Of a DNA stretch of 64,000 bases, positions 55,284 to 64,000 are shown piece by piece. The position numbers and the translations under genes were made by a program. The stretch's first letter is position 1; every line of letters begins with the position of its first letter. The notes beneath the pieces are model-generated. The model had not been told where the DNA came from, did not search any database, and saw only the letters and a list, made by a program, of their open reading frames with translations. The stretch comes from an uncultured Colwellia sp. Its GTDB lineage: Bacteria > Pseudomonadota > Gammaproteobacteria > Enterobacterales > Alteromonadaceae. The stretch is from contig CAJWZC010000001.1 of NCBI GenBank assembly GCA_913049915.1, positions 55,271-119,270 of the forward strand, read 5' to 3'.

Positions 55284-56244
55284 ATGGAGATAAAACATTT
55301 CATACCCTTAGCACTGATGTTTATATTGGGGATAATATCAAGTATTATTTGGCTATTATTGAAACAAATTCACTCGACTTGGTGGCTAGAAAATTCTTTA
55401 TCAACACCCTTTACAGTCTTAATTATTCACAATGTATTGATGCTGACACTGATTCACATTGTTTCATCTATTTAATGTGTAGGTTACTTTTTCATTAACT
55501 TTATTTTAGCCGTTTTGTTAAATAACAACACTAGCTTTAATAATGTAGTCCCTTAAATGACAAAACCTGTATTAATCCCGTTAGTTTTTTATCAATTCAA
55601 TATAAAAATATACCCATAATAAAGATGGGCTCGATGAATTTATAGAATACCTTATCGTAGGACAATATCATTTAATTACCTTACAAGGCGTCAGTCAGCA
55701 ATCAAAAAAATATAATATTAAAAAATTAAGTCCTTATTATCCCTATTTTATTCGAGGTGAAAATAAACATAAGGATGTTGTAAGTGATCAGCTATTATTT
55801 AGTAAATATGCATTTACTAAGATTAAATATTATAAAAAGAGCGTTGGCTCATTTTTAATATCGAGTGTATGGCAAATGCCTTCTAGTGAAATAAGTTTAT
55901 ACTCATTACATCCGCCATCACCACGTAATAAAAATCTGTGGCAAACCAGAAATAAAACCTTATACCAATTAAAGCATGCACTTAAATATTCATCAGTAAG
56001 TAAATCAATAGTCATAGGAGATTTAAATCTTTCAAAGCATTCAGGGCGAATAAATATATTAAAATAAAAGATGAATACAACGTTTGTCAATTCATGGCCA
56101 AAAAATAGTTATGCGTTACCTATTATAGGGTTGGCGATTGATCATTTTTGGATATCAAAATCGGCGGTTATTTGCTCTAGACAACGTATTAAAAATTCAA
56201 CTGGTCAGATCATTATGCAATCAAAACAGGTAGACTTTAAATAA
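55284..56244 (+). pseudogene. Endonuclease/exonuclease/phosphatase family protein, multiply disrupted
   Basis: N-terminal TM fragment, then GLDEFIEYLIVGQYHLITLQGVSQQS...SVWQMPSSEISLYSLHPPSPRNKNLWQTRNKTLYQLKHALKYSSVSKSIVIGDLNLSKHSG..*..WPKNSYALPIIGLAIDHFWISKS across frames. Confidence 0.75.
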
Positions 56245-56511
56245 TAATTATATCTACAGATCTATTTAAGGATCAGTAAAGTTAATTGATAAATGTCATT
56301 AGTTAATCTTTATAGTGTTACAAATAAGTAAATTTGAACAAGTGTAACTTTGACATGTCTAGTGTTGAATTTATGGCGCTTATTGCTAAATTTGTGCTGT
56401 TTAATACCTAATAATTAATAAAACCTAATTGACTCTATTGTTATCACTGGTTATTTTATTATTTATTATTTAAAATGACTTTAATAGATCGTTATATCCC
56501 TAAGGAAAATT

Positions 56512-56844
56512 ATGAACAGTGTTAAGAATCGTAGATTACGTAAAAAACTATATTTAGATGAATTTGCTATGCTAGGTTTTGAATTTTCATGTACATTAAA
56601 TGCAAAAGATTCAAATGACTTTGATTCATTATTAAGTCAATTGGTAGAGTTTGTTGAAAGCCGTGAACTTTCTATGGGAGGAGGTGGAGACAATACGCTT
56701 TTTAGCGCATTTATCTGTTCAGATCATCGTTATAAATCAGTAACTGATGAAGATCGAGCTGCTATTACAGCTTGGCTTGATGAGAACACAGCCATTGACA
56801 ATGTTATTATAGGCGAATTGATTGACGCAAATTACGGTATATAA
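56512..56844 (+). CDS. YggL family (DUF469) protein, second copy
   Basis: RRLRKKLYLDEFAMLGFEFSC, MGGGGDNTLFSAFI, LIDANYG. Confidence 0.9.
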   Translation: MNSVKNRRLRKKLYLDEFAMLGFEFSCTLNAKDSNDFDSLLSQLVEFVESRELSMGGGGDNTLFSAFICSDHRYKSVTDEDRAAITAWLDENTAIDNVIIGELIDANYGI

Positions 56845-57903
56845 TAATGGATAGTGGTGTCAAACAAACACCAGTAGTGAATGTCATCATTATTAAGAAA
56901 AAATTAATGAGTTAACGAGATACTTAAACGTAGTATCCCGTTAACTAGCGTTATGACATAAGCAATACCAAAAACTAGAGTATTCACCATGAATACTCTG
57001 CAGGGGTTGTACGGCACTGGTTAAGAAAGACAAGTGTTCGTATGCTTTTGGCATAACTTGGATAAAATAGTATTCTGCGGTTTTAATCATTTCCCCCCAA
57101 GATAATTCCTGTTGATATAACCTGAATGCATTAATCATTACAAAGACGTTAGATCAATTTCATCAATATTAACTTGCTATCACGGCAATATTTTTAGTCA
57201 CTTCTGCTTAAAGCTCTATGTAGTCAACCAATATATAAGAAGCTAATGAAACCATAGCTGTAGCAATTGTTTTTAATGACGTTCTAGGGCTGGTCTTGCC
57301 TAGGTAATTAAGTTACCACCGCATTAAAACTCTAAGAATTAGCCGTATTGCTTTAGATTTTTATAAGCACAACTTATAATAAGAACAGTGTTTTCTTGAC
57401 GTGACTGAAGGCTTATAGTGACTGGCATTTATGCCAGTATCATCACACTTGTTGGTATGAGTAGTATTTTTTTATTTGTGGCGCCACGAAAACCATCTCT
57501 ATGATTTGTTGTGTGGTTTGTCACAGATGGGCTTTTTTTAGCTGCCATAGCAAATGGTGTTATTGACTGGTTTTGGATCTATGGGAATAACAGTATAGGA
57601 TTCTATCACACTGAAAAATATGTAAATTAGTTTTTATATATTAGTTTACAGTGTATGATAATTAATTTTATACGAGTGACTTTGTGGTATGAAAATAGCT
57701 TGTATAAGCCTGTGACTGAATAAACCACCTAACCATATTTTTTGGTTAATATAGCTTTATGTGTTCGAGTGGGGTAGCGATATCGTATTGATCGGTATAC
57801 TTAGGTTAAGATATGTACCGTTGATATTATGAAGAGCGCAATCTATGGTAAAATACCGTATTATAAAGGCTTCAATCTTGAAGTTATCTAGAGGAGAGTA
57901 CAA

Positions 57904-58050
57904 GTGGCTAAGCAAAATTACAGTTTTGAAAAACGTCAGAAAGAAATAGCAAAAAAGAAAAAAAAGGAAGATAAGCGTTTGAAAAAATCAGCTGTAGAGG
58001 AAAGTCCGTCGCAGGAAGTTGACCCTATAGCTGAAACAGATGCAGAATAA
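57904..58050 (+). CDS. Small highly charged Lys-rich protein (48 aa, GTG start)
   Basis: VAKQNYSFEKRQKEIAKKKKKEDKRLKKSAVEESPSQEVDPIAETDAE*, purine-rich RBS AGAGGAGAG. Confidence 0.75.
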   Translation: MAKQNYSFEKRQKEIAKKKKKEDKRLKKSAVEESPSQEVDPIAETDAE

Positions 58051-58239
58051 CTAACAATAGGCGAGATAAAATACCTTAATCAGTAAGGACAAAAAAATAG
58101 TTGGCTGCATTTGCTTCCTCAACAAATTTAGTCAACTCAAACCTCCCCATTAGTAGGGCGTTAGCTGCTAGCCAAAATGTCATCAGAATGCATAATATTT
58201 ATGAGCATTTATGAACTTAAATTTTGAGCTTAGGATTTT

Positions 58240-58684
58240 TTGAATAACACTAAGGTAGTTGCCATTAGTGGTGTGTCAGGTGCAGGTAAAACCACCCTAG
58301 TGAAGCAATTAGCTCAAGAATTTAGTTGTCCTTTTTTACTTTTTGATGATCATACCGATAAAGAAACCTATCCTCAGAACATGAAATATTGGTTCGAGAG
58401 TGGGACAAGTTTTTCTCTAATTAAAACACCAAAATTTGTTTATTTATTAGAGAAATTACTTAATAAAAATAGCAGTGTTTATTTTTTATTGAGGAGCCTT
58501 TTGGTAAAGAACGCGATGTTATGTCTACCTAATCGATTATGTTATTTTGTTAGACCAACCGTTAGAATTATGTTTAAGTCGTATTATAAAAAGATATATT
58601 GATCACCCACATTCAGATTCTATTGCTAGTTACTTAAATAAATACGATGATCACTTGAGAGAAATTTATATATGCAGCAAATAA
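58240..58684 (+). pseudogene. P-loop nucleoside/shikimate-kinase-like ATPase, frameshifted
   Basis: ISGVSGAGKTTLVKQLAQEF then frame changes: EEPFGKERDVMST / LIDYVILLDQPLELCLSRIIKRYIDHPHSDSIASYLNKYDDHLREIYICSK*. Confidence 0.75.
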
Positions 58685-59036
58685 AGTTAGGAATAACTGT
58701 AATTTAAACATTAAACAAGTGACTTCAATAAAAATCACAAGTAATATAATTAATAGCTGGTTGAAAAATAAACAAAAAAGGGGGCTTAAGTAGATTAACT
58801 CTCGATTAATAGTTTTTATAAAAGTAGCATTATTTATCTTACTGGTTCTAGCATAAAACAGTTATATGAATCTATCCAGCCAAAATCTAATGGTCATGAG
58901 TGCAGAAACCAACCGCCGATGAATATGACGATGCATGTAGTATTAAACAAAATCATATGAACAATATAAAAAAGAGCCGAGGCTATTAACAAATAACCTT
59001 AACTGTAAACGAGCAATATGACTGAAGGAGAATATA

Positions 59037-59579
59037 TTGAGCTTGGTGAAAAATTTTATAATGATGTCTCTGTATAATCAACGGATTAATGTGCAATTAA
59101 TGGAAAGTTGTCTAAAACTTCCAAATCATATACTTAAGAAAGAAACACATTCATTTTTTCCTAATATCATTAGTTATTGGAACCACTTACTTTTCGGTGA
59201 TTTAATTTTAGTAGGACGATTAGCGTTAAATGAAATAGCTAATCTTTCACCACAAGATTTATTAGTATTCCCCACACCACAAGCACCTAAAGATATTTAC
59301 TTTAGTACGTTGTTAGATATAGCAGTAATAAGAGCACAGCTTGATAAGTTAATAATACAATATTGTTCAAATTTAACTGAAGCTGATTGTGATAAATTTA
59401 TTACTTATACAACAACCGAAGGTATTGAGATAACTAGGGCTGTTGCTGATGTAACCCAGCATATTTTCAATCATCAGGCTCATCATCGAGGACAATTGAC
59501 CTGCGTATTAAGTCAGTTTGGTGTAGATTATGCTTGTATGGATTTACCTGTAATTGTTGCAGAAGGTAGTCGAAAATAA
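59037..59579 (+). CDS. DinB family protein
   Basis: MMSLYNQRINVQLMESC, ISYWNHLLFGDLILVGRL, HIFNHQAHHRGQLTCVLSQFGVDY. Confidence 0.9.
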   Translation: MSLVKNFIMMSLYNQRINVQLMESCLKLPNHILKKETHSFFPNIISYWNHLLFGDLILVGRLALNEIANLSPQDLLVFPTPQAPKDIYFSTLLDIAVIRAQLDKLIIQYCSNLTEADCDKFITYTTTEGIEITRAVADVTQHIFNHQAHHRGQLTCVLSQFGVDYACMDLPVIVAEGSRK

Positions 59580-59607
59580 TCGAGTAACAGAGCGTTTTTT
59601 AATAGGA

Positions 59608-59985
59608 ATGAATATGAATAAAGTGAGAGGGTTTGCTGTTTCAATTTTAATAGTTATTATTGCTTTTTTAGTTTCTGCTATAACGGCGGGGATACTTGCT
59701 GATTTGGCGGGTGTTTGGAAAAAACCATTTATTGGTTCAAGTGCTGCCTTTTTCGTAGTGCTCACTGGATATGTAACGGCACCAACCCATAAACAAATAG
59801 CCTCAATCATTTGGTTAATTGTAGGCGCTGTTTCTGCTTGGATTTTAGCTGGTAATTCATACTACCCAGAAGATTATGCACAGGCGTATCAACCGACTTT
59901 GATACCTATGTTAGCAACTTATCTGAGTGGCCTGATTGCATTATTGATATGCATGATATGGCATAAAAAATATAACAAAAAATAA
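59608..59985 (+). CDS. Hypothetical membrane protein (ORF track start 59554; start at 59608 or 59614 more likely)
   Basis: Four hydrophobic segments; upstream part overlaps DinB gene. Confidence 0.75.
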   Translation: MNMNKVRGFAVSILIVIIAFLVSAITAGILADLAGVWKKPFIGSSAAFFVVLTGYVTAPTHKQIASIIWLIVGAVSAWILAGNSYYPEDYAQAYQPTLIPMLATYLSGLIALLICMIWHKKYNKK

Positions 59986-60614
59986 ACGTTGTTACTTAGC
60001 ATTAACTACCTGCACTTTAAGCTTATGACCCTTGACGGGTATTAACTGTAAATCGGTTAGTAAATTTTTACTGTCGTAGTGTAAATGAAAATAAGTTTGT
60101 CAGAATCTTTGAGCTTGATTCGGTTGTAAATACTTTATGCTTAAAGAGCTTTAGCTTAAAACTTGGGTGACTTTACTATTTCGTTTATAAAGCGATTTAA
60201 TAACTAATTCCAGATCTCCGAAGGCTATTTTTAATGAGGTATTGTGACTAAATATGTCTTGGTATTTTTGTAAGGCTGAGGGCGATGAATTAGCTAAGCA
60301 CCATCGCTTAGTGGGCTTTGCTGTAATATATTATTTCTTCTCGCTGCCTATTGAACACCTTCGTTCAGATATTTTGCTGACCATTTTGGTTGTTTTGTAA
60401 TAAGTGGCGTTGTTTTATAGTTGTTTCGCGAGGCAAGTATTTGTCATGGTTATTCTTTTTCGGTATTGCGAGTACAAGCTTATTTCGCGTAATATACGGT
60501 TAGCAAAAAATTCAAAGGGAAAAAGTACTATTGACCATACTTTTATCTATCATCAATTTTAGTAAACATTATCTTGCCCTTAACCTGGGTTTTATCTTTT
60601 TGGAGTATTTTTAA

Positions 60615-61073
60615 GTGAAGAGTATTGATCTATTTGTACAAAACTGGGGGACTAAAAATGCAATGGCCCCGATAGATAGTGACGATATTGTAGAACTTGA
60701 AACAAAATTTAATGCTTTTTTACCAGAGTCATATAAATATTTACTCTCTACCTATGGCTTGGTTCATACGCCAAATGTCTTAACTAAAATCTGTGACTTA
60801 AATGTCCCTATTTCTGAGGTACAAGACTTTCTAAGCTTAGACGATGTATTTTCACTATCAAAGTTATATGAAATGAGTGGTATGCCTAAAGGGCACGTTT
60901 TATTTGCCTCAGATTGTAAAGGTAACATGTTTTGTTTCAAGCTTGCTGATTGTGAAGATAAGCAAGTAGATGCGTCGGTATGGTTTTATAATCACGGCTT
61001 ATGCACGGTTGATAAAGTCTCTGATTCCTTTAGCGAATGGCTAGAGCAGTTTAATAAACTTGAAGAAAGCTAG
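60615..61073 (+). CDS. SMI1/KNR4 (SUKH) family protein
   Basis: IVELETKFNAFLPESYKYLLSTYGLVHTPN...HVLFASDCKGNMFCF. Confidence 0.85.
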   Translation: MKSIDLFVQNWGTKNAMAPIDSDDIVELETKFNAFLPESYKYLLSTYGLVHTPNVLTKICDLNVPISEVQDFLSLDDVFSLSKLYEMSGMPKGHVLFASDCKGNMFCFKLADCEDKQVDASVWFYNHGLCTVDKVSDSFSEWLEQFNKLEES

Positions 61074-61083
61074 AGGTTTGAAA

Positions 61084-61416
61084 GTGAAAAATTCAACTAT
61101 TGAAGCTGAAATAAGGTTCCGATTCCTTAGTTTAGATAAATTTCAGGCCTATTCGTTAGTACGAGAGATTTTAGGTGCTACCCATAAAGAAGACGAAGCA
61201 AGTAATCGTTATGTGGCTTATGTACCGTTAACAAAACATAACTTTGAAGACATCAATGATTATTTCGTACGTCAAAGAGTTGAGGTTGAAGCCTGTGATA
61301 TTTTTGTTTCAGTAAACGCTGATGCCAAAGGGGCTAATGTAAATGTTCCTACTATCGTAAATCGTATGCTCAAGTATATTGATTGTAAGTTAACTTTTTC
61401 TTTTACTGTTGGGTGA
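61084..61416 (+). CDS. Hypothetical protein adjacent to SUKH gene (ORF track start 61060; in-frame GTG at 61084 possible)
   Basis: About 110 aa; GAGG ribosome-binding-like motif upstream of GTG. Confidence 0.6.
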   Translation: MKNSTIEAEIRFRFLSLDKFQAYSLVREILGATHKEDEASNRYVAYVPLTKHNFEDINDYFVRQRVEVEACDIFVSVNADAKGANVNVPTIVNRMLKYIDCKLTFSFTVG

Positions 61417-61514
61417 AAGTGTTAATAATTTAATATACTAATAGTGCTCGTTGAACTCGAGAAAAGAGCCTATATAGAGTATGCTAGCGGCCATTAAATT
61501 TTTTGTTGTTATTT

Positions 61515-61805
61515 ATGTCTATTAAAGTAAAAAACTTACCTGTTAACGAAATCACTTGTTCAAATTGTGAAGCCTGTTGTTGTAGTTTAGAAGTTATGCT
61601 TCTAACCGATACAGGCGTCCCTGATAGGCATGTTTATGTTGATAAACACGGTAAAGAAACTATGTTGCGCTTTGATGATGGTTGGTGTTCAGCATTAGAT
61701 CGAGATACCTTAATGTGCTCTATTTATGAGAACAGACCTTGGGTTTGTCGAATCTTTGAGATGGGTTCTAATGAATGCATAGAAGAACGTGTAGAAAAGA
61801 TGTAA
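61515..61805 (+). CDS. YkgJ-family cysteine cluster protein
   Basis: CSNCEACCCSLEV, WCSALDRDTLMCSIYENRPWVCRIFEMGS. Confidence 0.85.
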   Translation: MSIKVKNLPVNEITCSNCEACCCSLEVMLLTDTGVPDRHVYVDKHGKETMLRFDDGWCSALDRDTLMCSIYENRPWVCRIFEMGSNECIEERVEKM

Positions 61806-61909
61806 TGTCTTCTTCAATGTCAGTTTATATTTTGTAAATTTCATTATTAAAATCAGGACTGTTCATATTGCTTTCCTGAATCACAACATTTTTATATTAA
61901 TAAACGTCT

Positions 61910-61946
61910 AACTGAGTAATCCTATTCTATTTACTCAGTTTTTTTC
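61910..61946 (+). terminator. Rho-independent terminator
   Basis: AACTGAGTAA...TTACTCAGTTTTTTTC. Confidence 0.8.
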
Positions 61947-62018
61947 ACTGTATAATATCCTTCAAACAGGATGCATTTTTTGCATCATCAGCTAATCCTA
62001 TAAGAGCCAAGTAACTTC

Positions 62019-62333
62019 ATGAATCCATATACAGATATTGCCGATTTAATTGTAACACTAGAATCAGAAATTAAAACACTTACCGAGACAATTCATACCT
62101 TGAAGCAAGAGCCTCAGGGATTTAATGAACAAATAATTTTTAAATATATTGATACCGCTAGTACAGGTAAAACGAAAGATTATGTTAGGTCATTGGGCAT
62201 AAAATCTGAGCGTGGTTCACTATTTTCGTCAGGCGATGTTAGTAAGTTAATCAAAAGTGGTGCTGAAGATATTTCTCCTGAGTTACTTGCTATAGCACGT
62301 GATGTAGTTAGTATGAAAAAGAAAAAACGCTAA
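62019..62333 (+). CDS. Hypothetical protein (104 aa)
   Basis: Complete ORF with coiled-coil-like N-terminus. Confidence 0.65.
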   Translation: MNPYTDIADLIVTLESEIKTLTETIHTLKQEPQGFNEQIIFKYIDTASTGKTKDYVRSLGIKSERGSLFSSGDVSKLIKSGAEDISPELLAIARDVVSMKKKKR

Positions 62334-62397
62334 ATACAGTTAACCTGTAAATACACTAGATGACACCATTAACTTAACTATCGGTAGGCTTTGCTCT

Positions 62398-63807
62398 ATG
62401 AATAAACGTATTACTTCTGTGATCTCAGGACTGCTTTTTGCTGCACTAAGCGTGAATTTTTCACTTGCACAAGCGAAATCAGATAACTTTTCAACGCAAC
62501 AATTAACACAAATTGCAGATATTAAACAACAGGCACTTGAAAGCGACTTAGCTTGGGATCTTGTTGAGTCGTTAACAACCGAAGTAGGACCGAGAATGCC
62601 AGGTACCCCTGGAGACAAAGCGGGGGTTTTATGGGCAGTAGCTAAGTTTAAAGCGATGGGATTTGACAAAGTATGGACAGAGCCAGCTACGTTTCCAAAA
62701 TGGATCCGCTATTCTGAGTCTGCCGCTATTATTAGCCCAGCACCACAAAAGCTACATATTACAGCATTAGGTAATAGTATAAGTACTCCTAAAGAGGGGA
62801 TACAAGCACAAGTCATTGAATTTAAAGACTTAGCTGAATTAGAAAAATCACCTGAAAACTCCGCTAAAGGAAAAATAGTTTTTATAAATTATCGTATGGA
62901 CCGAGATCGCGATGGTAATGGTTACGGACCTGCTGTTCAGGCCCGTAGACGTGGCGCTGTTGTCGCAGCACAAAAAGGTGCGGTAGGTTATGTTATGCGT
63001 TCAGTAAGTACTGCTTATCATCGTTTTGCACATACTGGAGGCAGTCACTATAAAGAAGGTGTGACTAAAATAGTTTCTTCTGCTATTTCTAATGCGGATG
63101 CAGATCAATTACACCGTTTAGTTGCTCTTACAAAACCCGTAACTATTAATATTAACGTGCAAGCAAAATCAATGGGCGAGGGGACTTCTTACAATGTTAT
63201 TGCTGAATATACAGGTAGTGAATTTCCAGAGCAGCACGTACTTATTGGTGGACATTTGGATTCATGGGATTTAGGTACGGGTGCGCTAGATGATGGTGCA
63301 GGTGTCGCTCTAACTATGGCAGCGGCCAAACTAGCTACTACTTATGGTAAACCTAAACGTAGCATTCGCGTAGTATTATTTGCTGCAGAAGAGTTTGGTT
63401 TATGGGGTGCTAAAGCCTATGTTAAAGCCCACCAAAATAGCTTGTCAAATATTGTTGCTGCCGCCGAATCTGATTTTGGCGCAGACAAAGTTTGGGCATT
63501 TGATGCTAACGTTCATGCTAGTGCATTACCTTTGGTGAGTGAAATTGCAGTAATGATGAAATCATTAGGTATAGAATATATTAATAAAAACTCAGCCCGT
63601 GGTGGCCCAGATCTAATCCCATTTCGTCCGTTTAATATTCCGGCGTTTGCTTTATCGCAAGATGGTACTGACTACTTTGATTACCATCACACAGCTGATG
63701 ATACGTTAGACAAAATAGACCCTGAAAAATTACGCCAAAATGTTTCAGCCTATGCGGTATTTACTTTCATGGCAGCTAACGCTAACACACGTATACTTGG
63801 TAAATAG
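62398..63807 (+). CDS. M28 family Zn peptidase (carboxypeptidase Q-like), secreted
   Basis: Signal peptide; GGHLDSWDLGTGALDDGAGVA, AAEEFGLWGAKAYV, DYFDYHHTADDTLDKID. Confidence 0.93.
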   Translation: MNKRITSVISGLLFAALSVNFSLAQAKSDNFSTQQLTQIADIKQQALESDLAWDLVESLTTEVGPRMPGTPGDKAGVLWAVAKFKAMGFDKVWTEPATFPKWIRYSESAAIISPAPQKLHITALGNSISTPKEGIQAQVIEFKDLAELEKSPENSAKGKIVFINYRMDRDRDGNGYGPAVQARRRGAVVAAQKGAVGYVMRSVSTAYHRFAHTGGSHYKEGVTKIVSSAISNADADQLHRLVALTKPVTININVQAKSMGEGTSYNVIAEYTGSEFPEQHVLIGGHLDSWDLGTGALDDGAGVALTMAAAKLATTYGKPKRSIRVVLFAAEEFGLWGAKAYVKAHQNSLSNIVAAAESDFGADKVWAFDANVHASALPLVSEIAVMMKSLGIEYINKNSARGGPDLIPFRPFNIPAFALSQDGTDYFDYHHTADDTLDKIDPEKLRQNVSAYAVFTFMAANANTRILGK

Positions 63808-63857
63808 ATAGTTTATAATTTTGATGATTATTGACGAGTTTGAAGGTAACATTGAAG

Positions 63858-63895
63858 ATAATAAAGCACTGAGTATTACTTAGTGCTTTTTTATT
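63858..63895 (+). terminator. Rho-independent terminator downstream of M28 peptidase
   Basis: AAAGCACTGAGTATTACTTAGTGCTTTTTT. Confidence 0.85.
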
Positions 63896-64000
63896 GGTCT
63901 TGAAAAAGATTATATAATCATATAGATAAATGTTTTAGTTTGAAGTGTAATGGTTTAATGAAACTGGAAGGATTTATAGCTTAAAATAAGTAAAATCTTA

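Noticed and set aside
57140-57660. Possible decayed transporter fragment (GIYASIITLVGMSSIFLFVAPRKPSL) and ACTGGCATTTATGCCAGT hairpin
   Set aside because: Too short and disrupted to assign a family; left unannotated.
60257-60403. Short ORF MSWYFCKAEGDELAKHHRLVGFAVIYYFFSLPIEHLRSDILLTILVVL
   Set aside because: Only about 48 codons, no recognisable family or clear ribosome-binding site; could be a gene remnant.

Overview
64 kb chromosomal window with gene content typical of a marine, Colwellia-like gammaproteobacterium (host is an inference; no rRNA or tRNA seen). Left end: end of an omega-3 polyunsaturated fatty acid synthase locus (pfaC, pfaD and a small trailing ORF). About 10.2-16.9 kb is a decaying accessory stretch: minus-strand single-ORF units separated by attC-like imperfect palindromes, most genes damaged by stops or frameshifts, plus two degenerate IS110-family transposase remnants on opposite strands. 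No integrase is visible, so it looks like a fossil or orphan integron cassette array. The middle carries housekeeping and metabolic genes: B12-binding radical SAM protein, oligopeptidase B, HD and HD-GYP proteins, TetR/2,4-dienoyl-CoA reductase, enoyl-CoA hydratase, GST, MoxR/VWA pair, gltB-gltD, and two divergent response regulators. About 44.8-55 kb is a minus-strand surface-polysaccharide cluster (4 glycosyltransferases, flippase, O-antigen-ligase-like protein, acetyltransferase, embedded glmS). The right end has small conserved genes, several pseudogenes and an M28 peptidase. Best leads: the integrase-less attC-like array with IS110 debris; duplicated GACAGTGTCA motifs between TetR and dienoyl-CoA reductase; a MITE-like element; palindromic repeats between pfaC and pfaD; and several pseudogenes that ORF calling misses. 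No clearly new defence or biosynthetic system was found.
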